Assembly: GCF_022695985.1 (NCBI RefSeq)
Contig: NZ_JAAPBF010000042.1
Span: 1-41,883, forward strand
Source: Streptomyces sp. NP-1717
GTDB lineage: Bacteria > Actinomycetota > Actinomycetes > Streptomycetales > Streptomycetaceae
Length of the DNA stretch: 41,883 nt
Direction: 5' to 3'
Shown: one piece after another, positions 31,679 to 40,800 of the stretch
Layout of the letters: each line of letters begins with the position of its first letter
Position numbering within the stretch: position 1 is the stretch's first letter
Notes under the pieces: generated by a model
What the model saw: the letters and a program-made list of their open reading frames with translations, nothing else
Told to the model about the DNA's origin: nothing
The model's database searches: none
Translations under genes and position numbers: made by a program

Positions 31679-32934
31679 GCATTCTTCCTGTCCCTCCCCG
31701 GGGGACCGGCGAACTCGACGACGTGGAGCTGGAGTCGACGGCGGTGGCCGAGCCCGGCGCCGTCACCGTCATCATCCCGACGTTCAACGAGTCCGCGAAC
31801 GTACGGGAGTTGCTGCGGCAGCTGACGGAGTCCGTACCGTCCAGGCTGCCGTGCGAGGTCCTGTTCGTGGACGACTCCACCGACGGCACCCCGGAGGCGA
31901 TCGAGGAGGCCGCGCAGGACTGCCCGTTCCCCGTCACCGTCATCCACCGCGACGAACCGGTCGGCGGCCTCGGCGGCGCCGTCGTCGAAGGGCTGCGCAC
32001 CGCCTGCTCCGAGTGGATCGTCGTCATGGACGCCGACCTCCAGCATCCGCCGTCCCTGGTACCGGAGTTGGTCGCCGCGGGTGAGCGGGCCGGCGCCGAT
32101 CTCGTCGTCGCCAGCCGGTACGTCGACGGCGGCAGCAGGGCCGGACTGGCCGGCGGCTACCGCGTCGCCGTCTCACGCGCCGCCACCTGGCTGACCAAGG
32201 GCCTGTTCCCGCGCCGGCTGCGCGGCATCAGCGATCCGATGAGCGGCTTCTTCGCCATCCGCCGCAGCGCGGTCACCGCGGACGCGCTGCGCCCGCTGGG
32301 CTACAAGATTCTGCTCGAACTGGCCGTACGGTGCCGGCCGCAGCAGGTCGCCGAGGTGCCGTTCACCTTCCGCGACCGGTTTGCGGGCGAGTCCAAGTCG
32401 ACCGCCACGGAGGGGATGCGGTTCCTGCGGCACCTCGTCGAACTGCGCACGGCGTCGCCCCTCGCCCGGATGGTGGCCTTCGGGCTGATCGGGCTGACCG
32501 GCTTCGTACCGAACCTCCTCGCGCTGTACGGGCTGACGGGCGCCGGCATGCACTATCTGCCGGCGGAGATCGTCGCCAACCAGTTCGGGGTGGCGTGGAA
32601 CTTCGTCCTCATCGAGCTGCTGCTGTTCCGCGGCCGGCGGGCCCACCGGCACTGGGCGGACCGGGTCGGTCGCTTCGCGCTGCTCGCCAACGCCGATCTG
32701 CTCCTGCGGATACCGCTGATCGCCCTGCTCGTGGGGGAGTTCGGGATGGCGGTCATGCCCGCGACCGTACTGGCGCTGCTCGCGACGTTCGTGCTGCGGT
32801 TCGCCGGGACCGAGGCGCTGGTGTACCTGCCGAAGCGCGGTTGGCGGCGGCGGTCGCGCGGGCGCGCCGACGAACCGGAGAGCACCGGCCCGGCCCGCAC
32901 CGTCCTTGCCACCCGTGACGAAAGGAGCGGCTGA
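31675..32934 (+). CDS. Polyprenol-phosphate sugar synthase (DPM1-like) with GtrA domain
   Basis: The 419-residue fusion starts at an ATG overlapping the previous stop (ATGA). The N-terminal GT2 domain has VTVIIPTFNESANV, VDDSTDG (65-71) and the DADLQHPP motif (119-123) of dolichol/polyprenol-phosphate mannose synthases. From about residue 265 a GtrA-like membrane domain follows with four helices (MVAFGLIGLTGFVPNLLAL onward, including VANQFGVAWNFVLIELLLF). Such fusions make polyprenyl-phosphate-linked mannose or glucose and help move it across the membrane, supplying the GT39 enzyme upstream. The sugar is not determined. Confidence 0.88.
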   Translation: MSILPVPPRGTGELDDVELESTAVAEPGAVTVIIPTFNESANVRELLRQLTESVPSRLPCEVLFVDDSTDGTPEAIEEAAQDCPFPVTVIHRDEPVGGLGGAVVEGLRTACSEWIVVMDADLQHPPSLVPELVAAGERAGADLVVASRYVDGGSRAGLAGGYRVAVSRAATWLTKGLFPRRLRGISDPMSGFFAIRRSAVTADALRPLGYKILLELAVRCRPQQVAEVPFTFRDRFAGESKSTATEGMRFLRHLVELRTASPLARMVAFGLIGLTGFVPNLLALYGLTGAGMHYLPAEIVANQFGVAWNFVLIELLLFRGRRAHRHWADRVGRFALLANADLLLRIPLIALLVGEFGMAVMPATVLALLATFVLRFAGTEALVYLPKRGWRRRSRGRADEPESTGPARTVLATRDERSG

Positions 32935-35375
32935 TGACCCTCTTCCGCAGACCGCCCTCCCGGCGCAGCCGCCGTACCGCGCTGCTCGCCGTCACCGCGA
33001 TGACCGCCGGGCTGCTGCTCAGCGTCCAGCAGCCCGCCACCGCCGGTCCCAACCTCGTGAAGAATCCCGGCTTCGAGACGCCCGGCGCCGGGGGCGGCGC
33101 CGCGATGCCGGACTGCTGGTCGCAGTCCGGCTGGGGCGACAACGACTTCACCTTCGCCACCGTCGCCGACGCGCACAGCGGCACCAAGGCGCTCAGGGTC
33201 GAGCTCACCCGGCGAGTCGACGGCGACCGCAAGGCGCTGGTCACCGAGTCGGCGGCGTGCGCGCCCGGCGTGGAGGAGGGCAAGCAGTACGACCTCTCCC
33301 TCTGGTACAAGTCGACGACTCCGGACACGGCGATCACGCTCTTCCGGCACGACACGACGGCCGGCTGGCAGTACTGGACCGACCTCAAGGCCCTTGACCT
33401 CAGCGCCGGTTACCAGCGCGCCGAGGTCCGCACCCCTGTCGTACCGCCCGGCACCGACCGGATCAGCTGGGGCGTCTCCGTCTTCGGCACCGGCAGCGCC
33501 ACCACGGACGACTACGGCATGGAGGAGGTCACCGTCCCCGCGCCCGACCCCGAGTGCACGGGCACGGCGGCCGACTGCGCCGACGGGCGCTGGGAGGTGC
33601 TGGAGACCGAGAACCCGGTGCGCTCCATGCACTCCGTGGTCCTCAACAACGGCAAGGTGCTGCTGATCGCCGGTTCCGGCAACGACCCGGAGGCGTTCGA
33701 GGCCGGGACCTTCACCTCGGCGGTGTACGACCCCGAGGACGGGACGTACACGACGATCCCCACGCCCGACGACATGTTCTGCTCCGGACACGTGCAACTG
33801 TCCGACGGCCGCGTGCTGGTGATGAGCGGCAACAAGGGCTATCCCTCGGCGGACGGCACCGTCGGCTACCAGGGCTACAAGGACAGTTACGTCTTCGACC
33901 CGGCCACCGAGACGTACAGCAGGACGAACGACATGAACGACGGGCACTGGTACCCGTCCGCCACGATCATGGGCAACGGTGATGTGCTGTCCTTCGGCGG
34001 GCTGCGCGAGGACTCGTCCGGCTCGGTGACGGCCGAGCGGTGGTCGGCGGCCGAGGAGGAGTGGCTGCCGCTCGGAGAGGTCAACCAGACCTGGTCGTAC
34101 TGGGGTCTGTACCCGGCGATGGTGCTGATGCAGGACGGCCGGCTCTTCTACACCGGCAGTCACACCTTCGGCAACGGCACACCCGGCACCGGCTCCTCGG
34201 TCTACGACTACGACGCCAACACCGTCACGGACGTGCCCGGCCTGCGGAACAAGGACGAGCGCGACCAGTCGGCGAGCGTGCTGCTGCCCCCCGCCCAGGA
34301 CCAGAAGGTGCTCACCATCGGCGGCGGGAACATCGACTCCAACCCGGCGGCGAACCGGCTCACCGACATCATCGACCTGAAGGAGCCCAATCCGCGGTAC
34401 CGGGCCGGGCCGCCGCTGCCGCAGGGCACCGTCGACCTGGGCGGCCCCGGCGGGCCGCAGCCGCAGACCGGCGCGCAGGGCAAGATGTACGGCTCCGCGG
34501 TGCTGCTGCCGGACGGCAAGGTCCTGGAGACGGGCGGCGCGCTGCACAACCGGGCCGCCCCGGTCTTCTCCACCTCGGTCTTCGACCCGGTGACGGAGAC
34601 GTACGACGTGGTGGCGGCCGACCCGGAGGCGCGCGGCTACCACTCGTCGGCGTTCCTGCTCCCCGACGGCCGGGTGATGACGACGGGCGACAACCCGGGC
34701 AACGGCTCCTGGAACCACCAGGTGTCGCTCTACACACCGCCGTATCTCTTCAAGGGACCGCGGCCGGAGATCACCTCGCTCATCGACCCCGAGTGGAACT
34801 ACGGCGACACGCAGCGGATCACCGTCGACCGGCCCATCGCCAAGGCCGAGTTGATCCGGCCGGCGGCGGTCACGCACTCGTCGGACCCCAACCAGCGCTT
34901 CGTGGACCTGCCGTTGACGGTCGACGGGAACAACGTCGACCTGAATGTGACGGGTAATCCGAATCTGGCGCCGCCGGGGTGGTACATGCTCTTCGCGGTC
35001 GACGCCAACGGGGTCCCGTCGGTGGCCGAGTGGGTGAAGCTGGGCGGCCCCGCGGCGCTGGCGGAGAGGTCGGCGCACGGACAACATCACGACTTCGCGG
35101 GCGAGTTGGCGAAGCCGGCCAAGAAGCCCGGGAAGAAGCGGAGTTCGGTGCCGGTGAGCCCGCAGATCTCGGGCTGCGACCGCCACTACGGCTCGGGAGG
35201 CGTGTGCGTGCCGACGGTCTTCCCGGAGACGGTGAAGGCGACGAAGCGCACGACGGTGACGCGGGCACGCTGCGACTGGCTCGCGGCGAACGGCTACGGC
35301 GCGCTGAAGGTCAACGGCAAGGACGACCCGCTGCGGCTGGACCCGGACGGGGACGGGAGGGCGTGCGCGAGCTAG
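32934..35375 (+). CDS. Exported copper-radical oxidase (galactose/glyoxal oxidase type)
   Basis: The 813-residue protein is coupled to the gene before it by TGATG. The signal peptide is twin-arginine-like (RRSRRTALLAV), with cleavage near ATA (37). A carbohydrate-binding-like beta-sandwich opens NLVKNPGFETPG (about 38-200). A kelch propeller follows with Cys283 (MFCSGH) and Tyr340 (GHWYPSA), the expected Cys-Tyr crosslink, then Tyr569-His570 (GYHSSAF) and His648 (AVTHSSDPNQRF), the copper ligands. A DUF1929-type C-terminal domain (PPGWYMLF) precedes a C-terminal Excalibur calcium motif (DPDGDGRAC). It is related in fold to GlxA of Streptomyces but longer at both ends. Likely oxidises a primary alcohol on the glycan made by the operon. 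Confidence 0.87.
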   Translation: MTLFRRPPSRRSRRTALLAVTAMTAGLLLSVQQPATAGPNLVKNPGFETPGAGGGAAMPDCWSQSGWGDNDFTFATVADAHSGTKALRVELTRRVDGDRKALVTESAACAPGVEEGKQYDLSLWYKSTTPDTAITLFRHDTTAGWQYWTDLKALDLSAGYQRAEVRTPVVPPGTDRISWGVSVFGTGSATTDDYGMEEVTVPAPDPECTGTAADCADGRWEVLETENPVRSMHSVVLNNGKVLLIAGSGNDPEAFEAGTFTSAVYDPEDGTYTTIPTPDDMFCSGHVQLSDGRVLVMSGNKGYPSADGTVGYQGYKDSYVFDPATETYSRTNDMNDGHWYPSATIMGNGDVLSFGGLREDSSGSVTAERWSAAEEEWLPLGEVNQTWSYWGLYPAMVLMQDGRLFYTGSHTFGNGTPGTGSSVYDYDANTVTDVPGLRNKDERDQSASVLLPPAQDQKVLTIGGGNIDSNPAANRLTDIIDLKEPNPRYRAGPPLPQGTVDLGGPGGPQPQTGAQGKMYGSAVLLPDGKVLETGGALHNRAAPVFSTSVFDPVTETYDVVAADPEARGYHSSAFLLPDGRVMTTGDNPGNGSWNHQVSLYTPPYLFKGPRPEITSLIDPEWNYGDTQRITVDRPIAKAELIRPAAVTHSSDPNQRFVDLPLTVDGNNVDLNVTGNPNLAPPGWYMLFAVDANGVPSVAEWVKLGGPAALAERSAHGQHHDFAGELAKPAKKPGKKRSSVPVSPQISGCDRHYGSGGVCVPTVFPETVKATKRTTVTRARCDWLAANGYGALKVNGKDDPLRLDPDGDGRACAS

Positions 35376-35397
35376 GCCCTGTCCTGTCCTCAATCGC

Positions 35398-35423
35398 GGG
35401 ACGGGCTCAGTTGAGCCCGTCCC
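35398..35423. terminator. Palindrome between the oxidase and tetR 3' ends
   Basis: 12-bp arms GGGACGGGCTCA/TGAGCCCGTCCC (35398-35409, 35412-35423) with a 2-nt loop, preceded by TCCTCAATCGC. It is a variant of the dispersed palindrome at 9135. It covers the stop codon of the TetR gene (35407-35409). Confidence 0.75.
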
Positions 35424-36033
35424 TGAGCGTGTCGAGCGCGCGGTCGACGAGCGCGGCCGGATCGTCCTTCCGGCCGTGCCCGGCCCAGTGGAGCGTCACC
35501 TCGCGCAGCGCCGCCAGCACCGAGGCGGTGAAGACCAGGACCTCCAGGTCGCCCTCCTCGCGCCCGGTACGGTCCGCGACGGCACGCGCCAGCGGGAGCG
35601 AGGTCTCCGCCATCGTCTCCGTCATCCTGGCCCGTACGGCGGGGATCCCCAGCAGCAGCCTGCCTCGGCGGGCGGACTCCTCGGGGCGGTCGGCGAGGAT
35701 CGTCCCGACGGCCTCGCGCAGCACGGCCCGTACCGCCTCCAGCGGCGGTTCGCCAGCGGGGCGGGCGCGGACGGCCGCCGCCACGAGCGGGCCGAACTCG
35801 TCGGCGAGGACGATGTCCTCCTTCACCGGGAAGTAGCGGAAGACGGTGGACGGGGAGACCTCGGCCGCCGCCGCGATCTGTTCGACCGTGGTCGTCTCGT
35901 ACCCCTGCTCGTCGATGAGCCGGTACGCCGCCTCGCGGATCGCGGTGCGGGTCCTCAGCTTCTTGCGCTCGCGCAGGCCCGGCCGGGGCCGCCGCGCCCC
36001 GTCGTCGGGCGGGAGAGGTGCGGAGGCGGCCAT
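35407..36033 (-). CDS. TetR-family transcriptional regulator
   Basis: The 208-residue protein has a TetR helix-turn-helix (TRTAIREAAYRLIDEQGYETTTVEQIAAAAEVSPSTVFRYFPVKEDIV, about residues 27-75) and an all-helical ligand domain resembling the MftR-type C-terminus (DLEVLVFTASVLAALREVTLHW). ATG 36033 has no clear ribosome site, but it starts 17 bases after the PAQR gene stop on the same strand, so the two are probably one transcript. An 18-bp palindrome in the promoter of the PAQR gene is a good candidate for its operator. The ligand is unknown. Confidence 0.9.
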   Translation of the reverse strand: MAASAPLPPDDGARRPRPGLRERKKLRTRTAIREAAYRLIDEQGYETTTVEQIAAAAEVSPSTVFRYFPVKEDIVLADEFGPLVAAAVRARPAGEPPLEAVRAVLREAVGTILADRPEESARRGRLLLGIPAVRARMTETMAETSLPLARAVADRTGREEGDLEVLVFTASVLAALREVTLHWAGHGRKDDPAALVDRALDTLRDGLN

Positions 36034-36050
36034 ACCGCTTATTGTCCGTA

Positions 36051-36764
36051 TCAGGAGTGCTGGTAGGCGACCAGTGAGATCCCGACGTAGTGCGTGACGA
36101 ACGCGGCGAGCGTCAGGGAGTGGAAGACCTCGTGGAAGCCGAACCACCGCGGTGAGGGGTTCGGTCGCTTGAGTCCGTAGATCACGCCGCCCGCGCTGTA
36201 GAGCAGCCCGCCGACGATGATCAGGACCAGGACGACTATCCCGCCAGTACGCATGAAGTCGGGCAGGAAGAAGACCGCGGCCCAGCCCATCGCGATGTAG
36301 CAGGGCGTGTAGAGCCAGCGCGGGGCGCCGACCCAGAAGACCCGGAACGCGATGCCCGCCGCCGCCGCGCCCCAGACCGCCCACAGGAGCGTACGGCCGG
36401 TGGATTCCGGCAGCAGCAGCATCGTCAGCGGGGTGTAGGTGCCCGCGATGATCAGGAAGATGTTGGCGTGGTCGAGCCGGCGCAGTACGGCCTCGCCCCG
36501 GGGGCCCCACGTACCGCGGTGGTACACGCCGCTCACGCCGAAGAGCAGGCAGGCCGTGGCGGCGTAGATCGCGCAGGCCACCCGCGCCTCGGTCGACTCG
36601 GCCATGACGATCAGCACGATTCCCGCGATCACGACGGCCGGGAACATCCCCATGTGCAGCCAGCCGCGCATCATCGGCTTGACCGGGGTCGGCAACTGGA
36701 TCTCGGTCGGTCCCCCTTCGGGTGGTAGAGGGTTCGCGAGCGAGTCGGAGGCGGGAGAAGTCAT
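36051..36764 (-). CDS. Hemolysin III/TrhA-type PAQR membrane protein
   Basis: The 237-residue protein has seven predicted transmembrane helices and the PAQR metal-site signature: Ser and His in GVSGVYHRGTW, Asp in RRLDHANIFLIIAGTYTP and the HxxxH of GFHEVFHSLTL. The family is called hemolysin III, but bacterial members are now linked to membrane fluidity or energetics (TrhA) rather than toxins. A -10-like TAGCAT lies six bases before the ATG (leaderless type), with the spacer occupied by the palindrome 36776-36793. First gene of a likely operon with tetR. Confidence 0.9.
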   Translation of the reverse strand: MTSPASDSLANPLPPEGGPTEIQLPTPVKPMMRGWLHMGMFPAVVIAGIVLIVMAESTEARVACAIYAATACLLFGVSGVYHRGTWGPRGEAVLRRLDHANIFLIIAGTYTPLTMLLLPESTGRTLLWAVWGAAAAGIAFRVFWVGAPRWLYTPCYIAMGWAAVFFLPDFMRTGGIVVLVLIIVGGLLYSAGGVIYGLKRPNPSPRWFGFHEVFHSLTLAAFVTHYVGISLVAYQHS

Positions 36765-36770
36765 GCGCTC

Positions 36771-36793
36771 ATGCTACCTACGGGACCGTAGGT
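36771..36793 (-). promoter_or_regulatory. Promoter/operator of the PAQR-tetR operon
   Basis: The perfect palindrome ACCTACGG-GA-CCGTAGGT (36776-36793) overlaps the edge of the -10-like TAGCAT (minus strand 36776-36771) and fills the 17-bp spacer upstream of it. The -35 position (TCCCGA) is poor. Size and position are typical of TetR-family autoregulatory operators. Confidence 0.65.
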
Positions 36794-37001
36794 TCGGGAT
36801 GGCTCCGTGGGCGCCCCGACATCCCGCGCACCGGAGGGAGCGGGTGGAGTGGCGATGCTCACGTGTGCGGCCCTCTGGACAGATGGGCGCGGGCGTCGGA
36901 TGATCAAATGAGTGCGGTCGGCACCGGATGAGCGGTAACGAAGCGTCCGGGTCGCAGCCCCCACGGGGCATACACCTACAAACCCTCATCAAGGAGTAAC
37001 C

Positions 37002-38864
37002 GTGGCGCGCGACGCAGGGATTTCCAACGGAGACCCCCTCAATCCCGTGGCTTCCACCGCCCCGACCGGCCACCAGGAGCTGATCTCCTGGGTCGACGAG
37101 ATCGCGGCTCTGACCCAGCCGGACCGGGTGGTCTGGTGCGACGGCTCGGAGGCCGAGTACGAGCGCCTGTGCGGGGAGCTCGTGGCGAAGGGCACGTTCA
37201 CGAAGCTCGACCCGATCAAGCGCCCCAACTCGTACTACGCGGCCTCCGACCCCACCGACGTGGCGCGCGTCGAGGACCGCACCTTCATCTGCTCCGAGAA
37301 GGAGGAGGACGCGGGCCCCACGAACAAGTGGAAGGCCCCGGCGGAGATGCGCGACATCTTCACCGGCGAGCAGGGCGTCTTCCGCGGCTCGATGCGCGGC
37401 CGGACCATGTACGTCGTCCCGTTCTGCATGGGACCGGTCGGCTCCCCGCTCTCCGCGATCGGCGTCGAGATCACCGACTCCGCGTATGTCGCGGTCTCCA
37501 TGCGCACCATGACGCGCATGGGGCAGCACGTCCTCGACGAACTCGGCGACGACGGCTTCTTCGTCAAGGCCGTCCACACGCTCGGCGCGCCTCTTGAGGC
37601 GGGGCAGGCCGACGTGCCGTGGCCGTGCAACACCACCAAGTACATCTCGCACTTCCCCGAGGACCGCGAGATCTGGTCGTACGGCTCCGGGTACGGCGGC
37701 AACGCGCTGCTGGGCAAGAAGTGTTACGCGCTGCGCATCGCCTCCGTCATGGCGCGCGACGAGGGCTGGCTCGCGGAGCACATGCTGATCCTCAAGCTCA
37801 CGCCGCCGCGCGGCGAGTCCAAGTACGTTGCCGCGGCGTTCCCTTCGGCCTGCGGCAAGACCAACCTCGCGATGCTGGAGCCCACGATCTCCGGCTGGAC
37901 CGTCGAGACGATCGGCGACGACATCGCGTGGATGCGGTTCGGCGAGGACGGCAGGCTGTACGCGATCAACCCGGAGGCGGGCTTCTTCGGTGTCGCGCCC
38001 GGTACCGGTGAGCACACCAACGCCAATGCCATGAAGACGATGTGGGGCAACTCCGTCTTCACCAACGTCGCGCTCACCGACGACGGCGACGTGTGGTGGG
38101 AGGGCATGACCGAGGAGCCGCCCGCGCACCTCACGGACTGGAAGGGCAACGACTGGACCCCGGAGTCCGGGACCCCCGCCGCCCACCCCAACGCCCGCTT
38201 CACGGTGCCGGCCGGGCAGTGCCCGATCATCGCGCCCGAGTGGGAGGACCCCAAGGGCGTCCCGATCTCCGCGATCCTCTTCGGCGGGCGCCGCGCCTCC
38301 GCCGTACCGCTGGTGACGGAGTCGTTCAACTGGCAGCACGGCGTCTTCCTCGGCGCGAACGTCGCCTCCGAGAAGACCGCCGCCGCCGAGGGCAAGGTGG
38401 GCGAGCTGCGCCGCGACCCGTTCGCGATGCTGCCGTTCTGCGGCTACAACATGGGCGACTACATGGCCCACTGGGTCAAGGTCGGCGCCACGGCCACGGC
38501 CAGGGGCGACGAGTCCAAGCTCCCGAAGATCTACTACGTCAACTGGTTCCGCAAGAACGAGGCGGGCAAGTTCGTCTGGCCCGGCTTCGGCGAGAACGGC
38601 CGCGTACTGAAGTGGATCGTGGAGCGCCTGGAGGGCAAGGGTGAGGGCGTCGAGTCCCCGATCGGCATCCTCCCGGCCAAGGGCGCCCTGGACACCAAGG
38701 GCCTCGACCTCTCGGAAGCGGACCTCGACTTCCTGCTCACGGTCGACAAGGAGGTCTGGCGCGAGGAGGCGTCCCTGGTCCCGGCCCACCTGAACACCTT
38801 CGGCACGCACACGCCGCCGGAGCTCTGGGACGAGTACAACGCCCTGGTGAACCGCCTGTCCTGA
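37002..38864 (+). CDS. pckG: Phosphoenolpyruvate carboxykinase (GTP)
   Basis: This enzyme converts oxaloacetate and GTP to PEP, GDP and CO2, the entry to gluconeogenesis. The 620-residue protein has the GTP-PEPCK signatures: the kinase-1a P-loop [13 protein letters not shown] (about 280-292), [36 protein letters not shown] (kinase-2) and FGGRR. The GTG start has AAGGAG five bases upstream. A strong terminator follows the gene. The 237-nt upstream region carries the divergent PAQR promoter at its left end. No clear pckG -35/-10 pair was found. Confidence 0.97.
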   Translation: MARDAGISNGDPLNPVASTAPTGHQELISWVDEIAALTQPDRVVWCDGSEAEYERLCGELVAKGTFTKLDPIKRPNSYYAASDPTDVARVEDRTFICSEKEEDAGPTNKWKAPAEMRDIFTGEQGVFRGSMRGRTMYVVPFCMGPVGSPLSAIGVEITDSAYVAVSMRTMTRMGQHVLDELGDDGFFVKAVHTLGAPLEAGQADVPWPCNTTKYISHFPEDREIWSYGSGYGGNALLGKKCYALRIASVMARDEGWLAEHMLILKLTPPRGESKYVAAAFPSACGKTNLAMLEPTISGWTVETIGDDIAWMRFGEDGRLYAINPEAGFFGVAPGTGEHTNANAMKTMWGNSVFTNVALTDDGDVWWEGMTEEPPAHLTDWKGNDWTPESGTPAAHPNARFTVPAGQCPIIAPEWEDPKGVPISAILFGGRRASAVPLVTESFNWQHGVFLGANVASEKTAAAEGKVGELRRDPFAMLPFCGYNMGDYMAHWVKVGATATARGDESKLPKIYYVNWFRKNEAGKFVWPGFGENGRVLKWIVERLEGKGEGVESPIGILPAKGALDTKGLDLSEADLDFLLTVDKEVWREEASLVPAHLNTFGTHTPPELWDEYNALVNRLS

Positions 38865-38904
38865 CGCGCCCCCCGGCACGCACCCCCGGCCACCCTCCGA
38901 AACC

Positions 38905-38940
38905 GGCCCCCGGAGCCCATCCCTCACGGCTCCGGGGGCC
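38905..38940 (+). terminator. pckG terminator
   Basis: Perfect 13-bp arms (38905-38917, 38928-38940) with a 10-nt loop, 40 bases after the pckG stop. Confidence 0.85.
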
Positions 38941-38974
38941 TCGGCGCGGCGTGACGGCCGCTACGCTCACGGCT

Positions 38975-39283
38975 GTGATTCGAGACCTGTACAACGTCCG
39001 CCCTCTCGCACCGGAGCCGGGCCGCACCCCGCTGACCCCGGACGAGGAACGCCGCACGCGGGCAACGCTGTTCACCGAACTCGGCAACGCCATCGCCGAC
39101 CACAACTGGACCCGATTCCCGGCCCACACCCCGCGGGAACGCCAACGCCTCGTCGCCGTCGGCCACATGCTGAGCGCGCACTGGGGCATCCCGGTCACGG
39201 TCGAGGCCGAGGACGAGTGCCGGATGCGGCTCTCCCTGCCGGGCCACGAACTGCACCGCGCCGTGACCGCGACGACCCGCTGA
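38975..39283 (+). CDS. Small hypothetical protein
   Basis: The 102-residue protein has no recognised family. Visible features are a Pro-rich start (DLYNVRPLAPEPGRTPLTPDEE), helices (TRATLFTELGNAIADHNW) and a mixed C-terminal half (WGIPVTVEAEDECRMRLSLPG). No signal or membrane segment is present. The GTG at 38975 is chosen because TACGCT (38962-38967) lies seven bases upstream with no ribosome site, suggesting a leaderless message. A frame extension to 38951 is possible but would cross that promoter. Confidence 0.65.
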   Translation: MIRDLYNVRPLAPEPGRTPLTPDEERRTRATLFTELGNAIADHNWTRFPAHTPRERQRLVAVGHMLSAHWGIPVTVEAEDECRMRLSLPGHELHRAVTATTR

Positions 39284-39300
39284 ACTCCGGGGCCGGCGTG

Positions 39301-39352
39301 GCGTATCGCGTGTGTCGCGCGTATCGCGGGCGTATCGAAAATCGCATACGCC
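39301..39352. promoter_or_regulatory. Repeat array upstream of the VanZ-like gene
   Basis: GCGTATCGCG occurs at 39301-39310 and 39319-39328 and GCGTATCG at 39330-39337. The last copy is also one arm of an inverted repeat, GGCGTAT...ATACGCC (39329-39335, 39346-39352). It looks like a multi-site operator, 31 bases before the ATG. Confidence 0.55.
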
Positions 39353-39383
39353 ACGGCAACGGCCCGCCGAATCCAATGGAGGC

Positions 39384-40094
39384 ATGAGCCACCACGCATA
39401 CCCGTCCGCACCGCCCCGCCGCACGGGCCGGACCGTGCTCCTCGGTCTGCTGATCCTCGGCACGGCGATCGCCTTGTTCGCCCTGCGGGGGCCGCTCATG
39501 ATGTCGGCACCGACGTGCATGGCCGGGCGGTGGGACCGCTGCTTCGGTACGTTCAACGGTGTGTTGCTCGTCATGGTGGTCACACTGCCGTTGTCCGCGC
39601 TGCTGGTGTGGGCCCTGGCGCACCGTCGGCGGGCCGCCGGTGCCTCGTGGGCGTGGCGGAGGTCGCTGGCGGAGGTGGGCATGGTCCACGGGACGGTGCC
39701 GCTGGTATGGCTGACCCTGATGCCGGGCTCCGAGCCCGGCGTCGCTCCCGCCCGGGTGAGCCTGGTGCCCCTGCGGGACCTGGTCACGATGGGGACGCTC
39801 GGGATCATCGGCAACCTGCTGATCTTCGCCGCGCTGGGGGCCTTCGCCCCGATACGGTGCGCGGCGCTGGCGTCCGTCCCGCGGATCCTGGCGCTGGGCG
39901 CGGGCTGCTCGATCCTGGTCGAGACCGCGCAGTACGTCCTGCGGCTGGACCGGGTGTCGTCCGTGGACGACGTACTGGTCAACGCCACCGGCGCCGCACT
40001 GGCCGCGCTGGTGTCGCGCCCCTGGTGGCACACCCCGGCGCGAACGCCCTCGAACCCGCTCCGTACCTCCGCCGCCGCGGCGGGCGCTCCCTGA
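39384..40094 (+). CDS. VanZ-like family membrane protein
   Basis: The 236-residue protein has about five transmembrane helices: TVLLGLLILGTAIALFAL, GVLLVMVVTLPLSALLVWALA, VHGTVPLVWLTLMP, LGIIGNLLIFAALGAFAP and the ALGAGCSILVETAQYVL helix. The VanZ-like core is GNLLIFxxLG ... E-x-x-Q, then SVDDVLVNATGAALG-like DDVLVNATGAAL. VanZ-type proteins are linked to low-level teicoplanin/lipoglycopeptide tolerance, but many act elsewhere. GGAGG is unusually close to ATG 39384 (one base). It is followed after 37 bases by a two-component pair. Confidence 0.85.
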   Translation: MSHHAYPSAPPRRTGRTVLLGLLILGTAIALFALRGPLMMSAPTCMAGRWDRCFGTFNGVLLVMVVTLPLSALLVWALAHRRRAAGASWAWRRSLAEVGMVHGTVPLVWLTLMPGSEPGVAPARVSLVPLRDLVTMGTLGIIGNLLIFAALGAFAPIRCAALASVPRILALGAGCSILVETAQYVLRLDRVSSVDDVLVNATGAALAALVSRPWWHTPARTPSNPLRTSAAAAGAP

Positions 40095-40119
40095 TCCGGC
40101 CTGATGCGAACGACAGGCC

Positions 40120-40125
40120 TAGGCT
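40120..40125 (+). promoter_or_regulatory. -10-like element of the response-regulator gene
   Basis: TAGGCT six bases before ATG 40132, with no ribosome site. No clear -35. The message may be leaderless, or be read from the VanZ gene. Confidence 0.35.
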
Positions 40126-40131
40126 TCGAAC

Positions 40132-40792
<661 letters not shown>

Positions 40793-40800
<8 letters not shown>

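Noticed and set aside
32553..35393. A 946-codon minus-strand frame opposite the copper-radical oxidase
   Set aside because: Antisense shadow of a high-GC gene. The product is Arg/Val/Gly-rich without motifs, while the plus frame has all oxidase residues.
36051..36764. Reading the hemolysin III name as a toxin
   Set aside because: The seven-helix PAQR metal signature indicates a membrane-homeostasis protein. The hemolysin label is historical.
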